Source of the DNA: Polyodon spathula
Lineage: Eukaryota > Chordata > Actinopteri > Acipenseriformes > Polyodontidae
Length of the DNA: 64,000 nt
Assembly: GCF_017654505.1 (NCBI RefSeq)
Contig: NC_054548.1
Span: forward strand, 30,487,274-30,551,273
Reading direction: 5' to 3'
Numbering within the stretch: position 1 is the first letter of the stretch; each line of letters begins with the position of its first letter. Shown here one piece after another: positions 46,383-57,378 of the stretch. A program made the position numbers and the translations under genes. The notes under the pieces are model-generated. The model was not told where the DNA came from. It ran no database searches and worked only from the letters and a program-made list of their open reading frames with translations.

Positions 46383-47069
46383 ATGGAAAAGAAGAGCAGA
46401 TAGCGGCAAAGGCAGGACAAGCAGCAGCTGAAGAAATGTAAGCTGCTGCAGCCACCACTGGAGGACCCGGCCAGCCTCTTCCCCTGGTGTTCCTGGTGTG
46501 GGAAGGAGGACCATCGTTGGCGGTCCTGCCCAGATGTGCCACCGGCAAACTGGTGTGGCCGGTGTGAGGAGGACGGCCACAACTGGGCAGGATGCCCCTA
46601 CAACCAGGCCCAGGAAGGGGCCACCCCACTACCTCCAGCACCACCACCTTCACCACCGTCCCAGGAGATCTGGGACTGGTTGATGCACCCTGAGGCAGAC
46701 CTTGTCCATGATCTCCCCATAGTTATCAACACGCTGTGGCATCGAGATGGGGAGAGGTAGGAACAGTGGGAGGAACAACACCACCCGACGTCCTTCCCAG
46801 AGGTTGCCCTCATGGTGGTTAATTACCTGGCGGTAGACATGGGAGATGCCCCGGTCACTCCAATAAAGAGGGGTGAGCCGCCTTCCCGAGAGCCAGAGAG
46901 GGGTGAGCCGTCACTTCCAGAGCCAGAGAGGGAGGAGGAGCTGCCGTCGCTCCCAGAGCCAGAGAGGGAGGAGGAGCTGCCGGCGCTCCCAGAGCCCAGA
47001 GGGGATTGCGGCCGGTGTACGTTGTACATGGGGGGGAGGTGTGTGGCAGAGCACAGATCTGCCCTTTAG
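46383..47069 (+). pseudogene. Gag-like zinc-knuckle ORF of copy A, two stops
   Basis: One frame runs 228 codons with TAG at codon 7 (46401-46403) and TAG at 46758-46760. It encodes a Lys/Gln-rich start, a first knuckle-like CSWCGKEDHRWRSCP, a second CGRCEEDGHNWAGCP (C-x2-C-x4-H-x4-C), a Pro-rich stretch, EIWDWLMHPEADLVHDLPIV, and a C-terminal Pro/Glu repeat (EREEELPSLPEPEREEELPA). No capsid fold is recognisable. Confidence 0.75.
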
Positions 47070-47452
47070 AAATTGGCAGGGATGGGGTTAAATTCCCCTA
47101 CCTGCCTGGGTTCCTTGTGTTCAGGTGGCTGGGGTTGATTAGATGATTAGTTTAACGATCAATCAGAGCCCAGCCACCTGACATAAAAGGAGGCCTCTGC
47201 TTCTCATTTGGGGAGAGGGAGCTGAGGAAGCAGGTTGGTGTTTTGTTTGTATGTTTGAAGGTTTGAATCCAGTGAAGGCATTGCCCAGCCTGGAAATTGT
47301 TATTTTTGCTTTTTGTCTTGCTTTATTTGTGTTTAAATCCCTTTATTTTGGCCCTTTTGCCCTTTCGTTTTTGTGTTTATTTATAATAAAATAGTAATTT
47401 TTTTGAACTACAGACTGTCTCTGGGCCTCTATCCACTCGCCAGACTGCCACA
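47042..47452 (+). repeat. 3' LTR of copy A, complete
   Basis: It begins TGTGGCAGAGCACAGATCTG and ends CCAGACTGCCACA, so the two termini TGTGGCA and TGCCACA are inverted. It contains 'cctgacataaaaggaggcct' (TATA-like) near 47180 and 'ataataaaatagt' (polyadenylation signal) near 47385. It matches 57379-57799 closely. Confidence 0.92.
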
Positions 47453-48440
47453 GGATGTAATTGTTTTGCGCCTCTAGTACTACATTTTTGAAGAACAACC
47501 ATCCTTTTTCTGTGGATGTTTTCTCTATATTACTCCAATCTACTTCTGTTAATCTCTGTTTCATACCTTCATAGTTTGCTTTTCTAAAATTGTAAACCTT
47601 AGCTTTAGTCATTACTTTTGGGGTTTTAAAAAACACTTCAAATGAGACCATGTTGTGGTCTGAGTTTGCTAGTGATTCTCTGACCTCTGTTTTAGTTATT
47701 CTGTCTTCGTTATTTGAAAAGACTAAATCAAGGCATGCCTCCCCTCTAGTCGTGCCTTGAGAAATTGTGTTAGGAAGCAGTCATTTGTCATTTCCACCAT
47801 TTCAATTTCATCCGTCGTGCTCCCCACCGGGTTTTCCCATTTTATATGGTGGAAGTTGAAATCCCCCATTAGTATGGCTTCTCCTTTGCTACACGCAATT
47901 CTAATGTCATTGTATAACAGATTATTTTGCTCACCATCTAAATCTGGCGGTCTATAGCATGCTCCTATTATTATGCCCTTTGAATTTTTGTCCGTTATTC
48001 TGACCCATATTGATTCGGCTTTATTTTCTTTGTCCAGGTTTAACACCTGGGCTTCAAGACTGTTTCTTATGTATAGCGCTACCCCTCCTCCTCTTCTGTC
48101 CTGCCTGTCTTTCCTATACAGTGTATAACCGCAAATATTATATTTGTCCCCATCACTCTCAGACAACCAAGTTTCAGTAACACCTATCACATCATAGTTA
48201 CTTGTTAGTGCAGTAGCTTCAAGTTCTAAAATTTTGTTTCTGATACTTCTAGCATTTAGATAAATACATTTAATGGTTGTCTTACCTGAGTTGTTGTTCT
48301 TGTTTTAATGCGGACTCCCTTCTGTTTTTTTGTTGATTTCTCCCCCCTTCCTTTCTAGTTTAAATGCTTCTGAACCTGTTTGAGGATCTTTTCTCCAAGT
48401 AGATTGGTTCCCTTGTTAATTAAGTGCAGTCCGTCCTGTC
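47453..48440 (-). mobile_element. CR1-like LINE, endonuclease part
   Basis: On the minus strand 48190-47723 is open and encodes an APE-type endonuclease: TETWLSESDGDKYNICGYTL, KDRQDRRGGGVALYIRNSLE and ILMGDFNFHHIKWENPVGST. 47651-47454 gives the next segment (QRLTEVDWSNIEKTSTEKGW). The LTR of copy A interrupts it at 47453. Its right end joins the fbxl3 fragment at about 48440. Confidence 0.9.
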
Positions 48441-48935
48441 CCCTCCCAGGCGCACTTCCACGCCATGCAGAAGAGCAGCTGGGATGCCCTGGTGCGCCAT
48501 TTGCCCAAGGTCAACCTGGTCATGTACTTCCTGTACGAGGGGGAATTTGATCCCTTCTTCCACTGTGAGATACCCGTCATGCACCTCTACTTTGGCCGTT
48601 CCGTTAGCAAGGAAGTGCTGGGATGAGTGGGCATGACGTGCCCACACTTGCTAGAGCTAGTGGTGTGTAGCAACGGACTGCGGCCACTGGACGAAGAGTT
48701 GATCCGCATCGTTAAGTGGTGCAAGCAGCTGTCCACTATTGGGCTGGGTGAGTGCGAGGTCTCCTGCAGTGCCGTTGTGGAGTTTGTAAAGATGTGCGGC
48801 AGCCACCTCTCGCAGCTCTCCATCATGGAGGAAGTGCTCTTTCCTGACCACAGATACAATCTGAATCAGATCCACTGGGAGATCTCCAAACACCTGGGCT
48901 GGGTGTGGTTCCCTGATATGATGTCCAAATGGTAA
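48441..48935 (+). pseudogene. fbxl3: fbxl3 C-terminal fragment with in-frame stop
   Basis: One frame of 164 codons matches the C-terminal leucine-rich repeats of FBXL3, the F-box protein that recruits cryptochromes to SCF for degradation in the circadian clock. It runs [20 protein letters not shown] ... [14 protein letters not shown] at 48624-48626, then [20 protein letters not shown] ... [14 protein letters not shown] and TAA. FBXL3 has Arg where the TGA is (CGA to TGA). Two other Arg-to-Trp type changes and loss of one Phe codon are consistent with decay. Everything upstream of about residue 260 is missing and a LINE lies there. A retrocopy or the related FBXL21 is possible, but the position and strand next to mycbp2 match the fbxl3 locus. 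Confidence 0.88.
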
Positions 48936-50823
48936 GCCCCCCAGCTTGAAAGGAAGGGATATTGTAAGGACTTTCTCTCAGATTCCTAGACTGCCTCCGA
49001 GCAACAATTCAGTGCAAGGAGGACCTTGAACTGCAATAGTTTCATAAAAATGAATGAGTAAAATTGTCATTATTTTATTTGCTAAGATAGAATAAAATAA
49101 AACTGCTAGTTTGCACTTTGATGGTGCAGGTCTGTGAACACGTAAACGTATTTTCAGCGATATTGCATTGATTTGCATTCCATGTTATTTCTGTGTCACT
49201 ATGGCAATTGCTATAAAATTTTTATATAGCGCCTTTCATAGTGGACCACCATCACAAAGCGCTTTACAAGATACGAGAGTAGGGTGTGTAAACAATGCAA
49301 TTGCTGCAGAGACACAACGTCTCACCTGAAAGTGGACAAGGAGGTTAAGTGACTTGCTTAGGGACAGTGAGTCAGTGGCTGAGCTGGGATTTGAACCGTG
49401 TACCTCCTGGTTATAAAACCATTACTTTAACCACTGGACCAAAAAGCCTCCTGAGGACTTTGCAGTAAGTGACATGAAAGTTCAGGATATGAATGCCTTC
49501 GTTTGAAGCATCAGTTGCTGGAGGATGCAAGAAGATATATATTTTATAGTGTTGTAAATTGAACCTAGATTAAAGTGCAGATTCTAACGACGATTATCGA
49601 TCATTATTCAGCTAAAATGCTTTTTTAAAAAATAAAAAAATAAATAAAATAAAATTCCCCCACAGTAACAGTTTAAAGGAACAATAAATCCTCTTTTATA
49701 GAGCACGGTATAAAAAATTAATTCAAACAAATCCCGATGTTTTAAGACACGTTTGATAAATACACAAATATAGCACTCTCCAATTTTCATATTGCTGCCA
49801 TCACTAGCCTTTGCCCTGTTTGTGTAAAATCTGACAAATTTCCAGTGTAAACATAATGGTATATTTAAGAAAAAAATAAATAAATAAAATCAACCCCACT
49901 GTCCAAAGGAGAAAAAAAAACAAGGTTTGAAAACTACATTAACATTATGGCCTATTCACATGGAAATAATTCAATCTTTTTTTTTTAAAAAAAAACATTA
50001 CTTAGTTCCTGCACTGGAACTTTCCACAGCGACAACTCTGGCTGATAATTTTATTTTGTGTCTCCGTACTTGAATATGTGTAATATCTTTCTTTCATAAA
50101 TGTATGTGGATTTATTATTAATTGACTTACTGCCCACATCGCAACCAAGATATGTAGAATATCTCTTTCATACATGTATAGACCTAATCAATCTATGCGT
50201 TCAGAGAAGCTTTTCGCCCATTTGGATTCACTTACACTTATACAGTACATTTCTAAGGCCCTACCTATTTCACGACCGTGAAAAATGTGACATGGACCAT
50301 GAAATTCATTCTTCACCGTGAAAACTGTATATTTTGTGTAAGTTATGTGTATTAGTCCAGGTTCCTGATGTGATTATAAACTTGTTTCAGTTTCAAAAAG
50401 AAAACTGGACAGGATTTACTGATTTACATTTAACAGCAGCCATTAACCACTCCGGGCTCTCCTCACTGATTGGTAGATATGGGCATCCTGGGAGGGTTTA
50501 GTATCCTAGGAGATCTCAACTGATATTGTTAAACAAGTGAACATTTTGCGAGTGTCCAAAATGATACAAAATCTACAATAATTACTGCCGCGGATAGTGT
50601 ACAAAAATATTGCATTCAAACTATTTTGTACAACTTGCAGTGTTTCATTGGATCACATACGTCAGGCTACGATCCAGCGGCATTTAGACTCGGACAGCAA
50701 TCAAAAACAAAAAAGGTTGAGGCGAGTGCATTGCTTCAAACAAAAAGGTTAAAAAAAATAAATAAATAATAAAAATGCTATTAGAAAACAGCAGCACGTG
50801 ACAACATAGTAATGTTAAATATA
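48936..50823. other. Intergenic between fbxl3 remnant and MITEs
   Basis: Apart from the SINE, no gene is seen. About 50262-50330 (ctatttcacgaccgtgaaaa and 'catggaccatgaaattcat') resembles the end of a hAT-type element, but a matching right end was not located. Confidence 0.4.
49217..49452 (-). mobile_element. tRNA-derived SINE, copy 2
   Basis: Same structure as the copy at 34889-35135: on the minus strand the head has TGGTCCAGTGGTTAAAG and GGTTCAAATCCCAGC, and the tail ends AAAGGCGCTATATAAAAATT. The better kept tail (gcgctttgtgatggtggtcc) suggests a younger copy. Confidence 0.92.
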
Positions 50824-51371
50824 CAGAGCATCAAAAGAAACTTATCAATATTGTAAGTGATTTATTTTCGAAAAACAAAATAAGGTATATAAGTGATAGA
50901 CATTGGCGAAATGTTTTTGGTTTCTTTTTAATCACTCGATCATTCATCCTTGACCATGACACGCTTGAGTGACCATGACTGAAGCAGATGCACTTAATCA
51001 CCTAATTAGTGAAATAGTTGATTGGACACTGGATATGGAGTGATTTCAGCTGTTGAATTGCAAGCTTCAATAAAAGCAATAAAGAAAATCACAAAAAAAA
51101 AAAAAAAAAACAAAGCAGTATGCCACGTCAGCACCTTCGTGCAACCGGCATGTTGGATTCTGGACTAGAGGCTGACGAGACAGTATAACCAGACATGCTC
51201 TGTCAATGACAGGCCACGAACTGGGAGACCAAGAGTCACAACACCTGCCCAAAGTCGACAGATCATTTTGCAGCATATTCACGATGTCAGTTGTTAAATC
51301 AGCACTCATTTTTCGATCACATCTAGTGAATTTTAACCAAATATATGTGACATGTTTCTTTTGATGCTCAG
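50824..51371 (+). mobile_element. Tc1-like MITE with transposase scrap
   Basis: The left end CAGAGCATCAAAAGAAAC and the inverted right end CTGAGCATCAAAAGAAACAT are flanked by TA. Inside, at about 51205-51290, a fragment reads [20 protein letters not shown], the linker of a Tc1 transposase related to element 2. The rest is deleted. Confidence 0.85.
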
Positions 51372-52331
51372 TATATTATTAGTTTTGCCCAAGATAGATG
51401 ACTACAGTTGAGACTGATTTAAAACAAAATAATGTATAAAATACATTAACAAAGCAGGTTACACTTGATCTCTGCATCATCATCCTGTATTTGTTCACAG
51501 ACGCATATTCTCAGTAACTTTTAGAAGCAACAACACAGATTGCGTTCTTGACAGTAAGTTAATATATACAAGACAAGTTTTTAATGTCATGGAATATTCT
51601 ATTTCATTAAAATAATGTTAATTGACTATCGTGGGGTCCCAATTGATAAATAATTTGATTAGTAGCATTTTTGTTACAACCCTAATATATATATACACAC
51701 ACACAGCTATATACATACACACATGTACACATAAAAAGGAGTATGTTTTCATTATTTTCCTTTCTTGTGTAATTATATACATATAATACAGTGAAACTCT
51801 TATACAACGTACTGCCTTGGGTCTGTAAAAACAGTATATTATAACCAAGGTATGTAATCAGATACATACATACATACATACCTGCCAAAACAGCACAAAA
51901 ATCAAAACCTAGTACAGTACTAATGGATGAATGTACATATAAAATGTGTGTAGTATAAACGTTTATTACAGAAGAAAAATATAAAACAATGTAATGTAAC
52001 GTACTGTACATTACTATACAGTATGTAACAATATTATTTAATATAGTAATTCTATGTTGCCTTGGATAAAGATGTTCAGCTAAATGAATTATTAAAAAAT
52101 AACAAAAAATATGTAATTAATGTACTGAATAATACTGTACTGTAATTAGTAAAATAAACACATAAATAAAAAAAAAAATAACAGCACAGTAATAACAAAT
52201 TATAGAAATAATAAAACCGATAATAATAAACAGCAGTAATATATCAGCCAATAAACATTACCATACAAACCGTCAGTTCAGGTACAGTACAGTAGTAATC
52301 ATTGCCTGTACCTATTTTAAGAAGTATTTTA
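51372..52331. other. Intergenic, nothing recognised
   Basis: AT-rich with short ATAC and GT tracts near 51684-51725 and 51860-51880. About 52052-52095 (gccttggataaagatgttca) looks like an old SINE tail. Confidence 0.4.
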
Positions 52332-53141
52332 GGCCCTAGCCACATTAACGTTTTGAGAACCGAGTTAAGGGTTTAAAATCTGTTTAAAAGTGCTTAAATC
52401 GATTTGCACCCATGCTAAAAACAGTTCATTACTGAGTTCAACAATTGAGTTTGAAACCTACTCATGAGGTAGTCTCGAACTCGGTGGTTGGCATAACTGG
52501 GTTAGATAAACTGGTTTAACAGTAATCTGGAAGTGACTGTGTTCGAGTATATATCCCCTAGTGCTTTGCGGGAGTACGTTGCCATAATCCTCCTGGTTAC
52601 ATTTTCCTAAGTTGGGGTCATGAACTTATTACACAGAAAACAGAACCCTTGAGATGTGTTTTTTTTTTTTTTTTTTTTTTTTTAGAACAGGTCATGTATA
52701 CAAATAAGATGTTTTGGGTCACTGTGACCCGTGGCATTTATCTACGTAGATTTGTGTGCAGGAATAAAACAAACTTATTTAATTTGATATTTTATTATTA
52801 TTATATTTGTATTGATATCTCTGGAAATGGCTGCACAAGTCTGGAGATATTTATAAACAAAAAAACAAAAACAAAGAATACATATCTACAAGGCAGAGTC
52901 TAATTTTCTCTGTCAGTATTGCAACAGCATCTCACTGGTAAAAACATTCCAAAATGAGGAGCTCCCAGGTTGGCAGTCAAAGAAGTTTTATCACAGCTCC
53001 TGGACTAAAAGAGCATACAAGAGTAACACCCCATCTAATTTATTTACTATGGCATGGGCATTTTTTCTCCCATACGAATTATTCCCCTTTGGTTACTTAT
53101 GCACTTTCTTGTATCTCCTCCGTTCTAATGTGGACAAGGCC
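52332..53141. mobile_element. PIF/Harbinger-like MITE
   Basis: Ends GGCCCTAGCCACATTA and, inverted, GGCCTTGTCCACATTAG are flanked by TTA on both sides (52329-52331 and 53142-53144). A TTA/TAA duplication with GGSCC-type ends is typical of PIF/Harbinger elements. It is 810 bp with no transposase and contains a T run of about 25 at 52659. Confidence 0.75.
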
Positions 53142-53366
53142 TTAGACGACTGCCTCTTTTTTTTTAAAACCTGAGCTGTTTGACATAATTCTGACTGCTT
53201 TCATCCCTTTAAGATTTATCCAATAACTTAGTTTGCCCTTAAGTAAAATTGATGATTATTTAGCCTTGGCCAATTTAAACATGATTTAATAGGATTTTAT
53301 TCGGTTCCATGATTATATCAGTGTGTACGTTATATCCCAGGTACATTGTAAATGGGTTTGAATATA

Positions 53367-53845
53367 CAGTGCCCTCCATAAGCATTGGGACAGTGAAGTC
53401 AAATTTGCTATTTTTGCTGTACACTCAAGGAATATCAAAATACGAGTAAAAGATGAATCTGAGGCAAAAGTACAGAATGTCCTTTTATTTCTGGCATTTT
53501 CAATACATACATGTTTTACCAACTAAGAATAACAACACATTTAAAGTTCCATCCCCCATTTTATGTGAGCATAAGTATTGGGACAATTCAACTTAAAGCA
53601 AATATAAGAAGTATAAAAGTTAGTGTTTAGTCACAAATCCTTTGCATGCAAACATCACCAAACTCTTGGTATTGTCCTTTGAGATGCTTTGCCAAGCCTT
53701 TACTGCAGCCACTTTCAGCTGTTGCTTGTATTGGAGAGTTTCTGACTTCAGTCTCCTCCTCAGCATAAATTGCTCCATGTTCTCTACATTTTATTGCATG
53801 AATTAATTTCCAATTTTTCTGCCTAAAAACTGACGCCACTATATG
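53367..53845. mobile_element. Tc1/mariner-type non-autonomous fragment
   Basis: CAGTGCCCTCCATAAGCATT preceded by TA is a terminal-repeat type found in fish Tc1/mariner elements, followed by 'gggacagtgaagtcaaattt'. No transposase and no right end were found. The end coordinate is approximate. Confidence 0.5.
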
Positions 53846-54264
53846 AATTGAGTAAAAGTACAGTAGATGAACAAGAGGGAGTTACATGTTAATTCCTAGA
53901 CCAGTTGTCAATCTGTTTAATAAATGGTTTATGTAAGCCTTTCAAGTTAACTGTTTTCAATTCTCAAATAAATGACAACATAACTAAATTATGACATGTA
54001 ATAATAAGATCTATAAACTTTATCAAAGTTAAACTGCTTAATGTAGATGAAAGGTTCTTTGGATCTTAAATGTACTATTGTTGGCATATTGGATTGCACT
54101 GTATCAAATTGAAAAATAAGAAACCCTTGAGCAACAAATGTAACTTGCACTCGAAACACTGACATAAGCTTAAACTCCTTAACGTTTTATTTCAGAATGT
54201 TGGTTTGTTTACAACATTGCAGATGAATCCCATTCTGTAATTAATAAGCAAAGTCCAAGAAATC

Positions 54265-54928
54265 TTATTGTTTCTTGTGTATACAGGGCAGAGAGATTTC
54301 TTCTTAAGTAATCCTGATGTAAGGAGGCTTCATTGGCAAGTGCCAGTACTTATAATTGTAATACAAGTAAAAGCTCTTTTCTAATACAACTCTTTCGTAG
54401 ATTTCCAGCAGACTAACCAAAAAGTCTTTGATTGACTGAGGAGGCCTAAAGGGATGGTAGAAGCGATATCCATGGCCATAGTCATAGCAGCTCAGTATCC
54501 TCAGGCAGCATTGTGCTTATGTTCAAGTTACCTCTCACATTAGTGATTTTGTTTTTCTAGTTCACTTTTCACTCCTCATAGCCACTGTGCAGTACCTAGA
54601 ATCTTAATATGTATATTAAACTATCAGTATATTAAAAGCATGTTATAAGAACAATGAAGGATCATATTTAGTATTCCAGTTCGGTCTAATTCAGGTTACC
54701 TACCTGTCATTTCAGACACTTTTTATAAAGTTCCACTCTGCTTCCAACGCTCATCGTCTATCTCTTCAAGAAGCAGGCAGCTCCCTGGTTGCACCAGAAA
54801 GGAGCTTTAGCCTCAGCTCTCAAGTGGGGAAAGGTGCAGTTCCCCAGCTGGAAGAGTTCATACCACTCCATGGTGTAGTTCCGGCCAGTAAGGTTGCTCC
54901 CGAATCCAATAGCATTGTGCATAATGTG
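54265..54928 (-). pseudogene. cln5: cln5 remnant, two exon pieces with disabling changes
   Basis: CLN5 is a soluble lysosomal glycoprotein (neuronal ceroid lipofuscinosis 5; reported as a BMP synthase). Minus-strand 54928-54704 is an exon (acceptor TTTTAG, donor ACAG|GTAGGT) encoding [35 protein letters not shown] and [12 protein letters not shown]. One T is then missing (TTCTTGAAG), shifting the frame, and a TAA follows at ACTTTATAA. Minus 54486-54265 encodes the end, IKDFLVSLLEIYERVVLEKS and FYLYYNYKYWHLPMKPPYIR, with TAA at 54304-54306 where the family has Tyr; homology goes on a few codons (EEISLP). About 95 codons between the pieces are missing. It is convergent with fbxl3, as in other vertebrates. 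Confidence 0.9.
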
Positions 54929-55006
54929 CTAAAATCACAGAGAAACTAATTGAAAGTCTCACAGTACTTGATTTTTGGCTAAAGGTTTAGAAAAAACATT
55001 TCACCT

Positions 55007-55382
55007 CTAAACCACCAGGGGGAGCATAGCAACAGGCAGGGAGAGCTTAAGTGATGTCTGCCGAATGTGACGAGACATCTGGGGGACCGTAGTAGGGGAC
55101 AAGGTGAAGAACTGTGCCTGGTGGAGCACACTCCTGGGATCTAGGTCCAGCGAAGAGAGTTCCGGAACCATCAGTAAGGTGTCCCAGAGCACGAGGCAAG
55201 GGACCGCTCTGACCAGCGCCAGAGTAGCTCTGACGGGTGGTGGTTGATGTTGTGGTGGAGGTGGGTGCCTCACCTCCTCTCCCTTGATTACAACCCCTGG
55301 CTCCAGTGACGGCAACGGCTCCACATTTTCTGGTTCTGTCAACAGCGGTGCTTCTTCCTCTTGCTCCTGCTCCTCTTGCTAT
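55007..55382 (-). other. Unrecognised Pro/Glu-rich open frame
   Basis: A frame entering from 55382 gives a Glu-rich start (EEQEQEEEAPLLTEPENVEP) then PLPSLEPGVVIKGEEVRHPP and about 80 further residues to a stop at 55007. The composition suggests part of a transposon-encoded protein or GC-rich non-coding DNA. No domain was recognised, and no link to cln5 is supported. Confidence 0.3.
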
Positions 55383-57065
55383 ATTGTCAGTGTGTATCTC
55401 TCTTTCACATGCATACTAAATAGGTTTTGTAACTCTGTTGTGTATTTGTACTCAATAAACACCATTTTTTCCAGGGGCACCATTTTTTAGTCGCCCTGGA
55501 AAATTTGGTGTCCCCTCTGTGAATCAAGCAGGACCTTTCCAAAAAGTACCAAACTGATACTGCTAGTGTCTCTCTCTCACCTGCATACTCAGCAAGTTTT
55601 GTCATTCTGGTGTGTATTTGTACTCAATAAACAAAGGGGCACCATTTTTTACAGTCGCCCTGGAAAGTTTGTTGTCCCCTCTGCGAATCAAGCAGGAGCT
55701 TTCCAAAAACTGTCAAACTTATACTGTTAGTGTGTTTCTCAAATTATCACAATTGACAATACAGTAATAGTTCGGTAAGCATGTTCAATCTAGTTTATTC
55801 AGTATGTTTGCATTAAAATCACTTAATGGTACTTTTTTGTGTGAGCGTCACCGTTGCCATGTTAATCTTGTATTGTCCATGGCATAGTGATGTTTCATAA
55901 TAAAAAGAAAATCATGTGCAGCTAAACATTTTAAGTGACTGGTAAATACATACATGAACAAAAAACTGCTTCATCCACAGAAGTGAAACAGTCTGGTGGT
56001 GGGGTTTCTAAGTATTTCTAGCTCACATGTGAGACTGCAATGTCAGGTGGCCACTAAGATGTTGCTGTTGTCAGGCATGAATGGTTACCGAAAAATAAAT
56101 AGCTGATACAGTCTCAAATGTTTAAAGAAAGACAAATGGATTTATGATAGATTTACGCATTTATAAGGTTGGAGGGAGAGGATAGATTATAGAGGGCATG
56201 TAAGAGTACCTGAGATGTACTTATTTGTGCACATGTTCTCATATATGCACCCATATATGATTATTCCATAGATGATCTGAGCAGTCTGTGCCTGTTTTGT
56301 GGAAAGCAGGTCACAACATGAATGGATAAGTTAGTAATGAACACTTTAGTTGTATTTTTAAACTTTTTCAACTGCAACTCCAAACACCTTCTAATCAAAA
56401 TTAAAAGTAACTAAATACATAGAAGTAGATGAAATGTATACAGTTTCCATACTTTGTAATGGTTTCCTAATTAAACTCTACACTACATTAGTTTTTCTAC
56501 AACCTCTACATTCCTTTGTATTTTCCAGATCACTTACAATGGCTGCAGCAGGTGGTTCCACCACATGTGTTGGACATCCATCAATTTAACTCAGCTTTTT
56601 TTGTGCAGCATGCAAAATGTGAGGACACACTTGTGGTGTTTGGGTTAACACATAGGGTATGTGTTGAACAGGATGTTAGAGGTGTAGGACAGAATATCCT
56701 GGATGCAGGCTGTAGGTTGCTGTGTTAAAATAAAACAAAGTTAAACGTACAGCAGTTGTCTTGCCATTATTTAGACAAAACGAGTTTGGTATTGAGTGCA
56801 AATGCACACCAAACTCACAAAATCCTATTTGGTATGCAGATGAGAGAGACACACTAACAGTATAAGTTTGGTAGTTTTTGGAAAGCTCCTGCTTGATTCA
56901 CAGAGGGGGCACCAAATTTTCCAGGGCGACTGTAAAAAATGGTGCCCCCTTGTTTATTGCGTGCAAATGCACACCAGAGTGACAAACCTTACTGGGTATA
57001 TAGTTGAGAGAGACACACACTGTCTAAGTTTTGTACTTTTCGGCTAGCTGCTGCTTGATCCCTTG
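55382..57065. mobile_element. Foldback-like element with long inverted arms
   Basis: The left arm (about 55382-55740) holds two tandem units of about 180 bp with CTCAATAAACA, GGGGCACCATTTTTTACAGT, CGCCCTGGAAA and AATCAAGCAGGAGCTTTCCA. The right arm (about 56775-57065) holds the same units inverted. About 1 kb lies between, including a PHD-like exon remnant. Exact borders and target duplications were not found. Confidence 0.7.
56529..56632 (+). pseudogene. Second half of a PHD-type zinc finger, decayed
   Basis: After an acceptor-like TGTATTTTCCAG the frame reads ITYNGCSRWFHHMCVGHPSI, stop, LSFFCAACKM, stop. The spacing C-x4-H-x2-C ... C-x2-C and the WFH core are those of a PHD finger. The Cys expected three residues before the first Cys is Tyr, and the loop has a TAA. 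It lies inside the foldback-like element. Whether it came from a host gene or a transposon gene cannot be told. Confidence 0.5.
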
Positions 57066-57378
57066 TGTTTTTCCCATCTGCAAATGCATGGCTGAGAACT
57101 GTAAATGCACTACAGGACCCACTATGCTTCTTTGTCAGATGGCAAATAATTATAATCTCCTTTCAAGTTCAATGTTTCTGTTGGTTTATCTGTGTGTGTG
57201 ACAGTTCTGTGGTGAATTTAAATCAAGGGAAGTAATGTTAAAACTGTACAATGCATTAGTAAGACCTCATCTTGAATATTGTGTTCAGTTCTGGTCAGCT
57301 CGCTACAAAAAGAATATTGCTGCTCTAGAAAGAGTGCAAAGAAGAGCGACCAGAATTATTCCGGGTTTAAAAGGCATG

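Larger units (their letters stand above)
46211..47452 (+). mobile_element. LTR element, zinc-knuckle family 1, copy A
   Basis: It has the last 70 bases of a 5' LTR (46211-46280), a primer-binding site at 46283-46300, a Gag-like ORF, a polypurine tract (GGGGGGGAGGTG) ending at 47041 and a complete 3' LTR (47042-47452) with TG...CA ends. LINE sequence resumes directly at 47453. No enzymatic ORF exists in the 760-bp internal region. Confidence 0.87.

Noticed and set aside
48424..48636. ORF in another frame over the fbxl3 remnant
   Set aside because: The conserved FBXL3 codons are in the frame starting at 48441.
53627..53839. Minus-strand ORF of 70 residues
   Set aside because: It lies inside a Tc1/mariner-type fragment and does not resemble a transposase.
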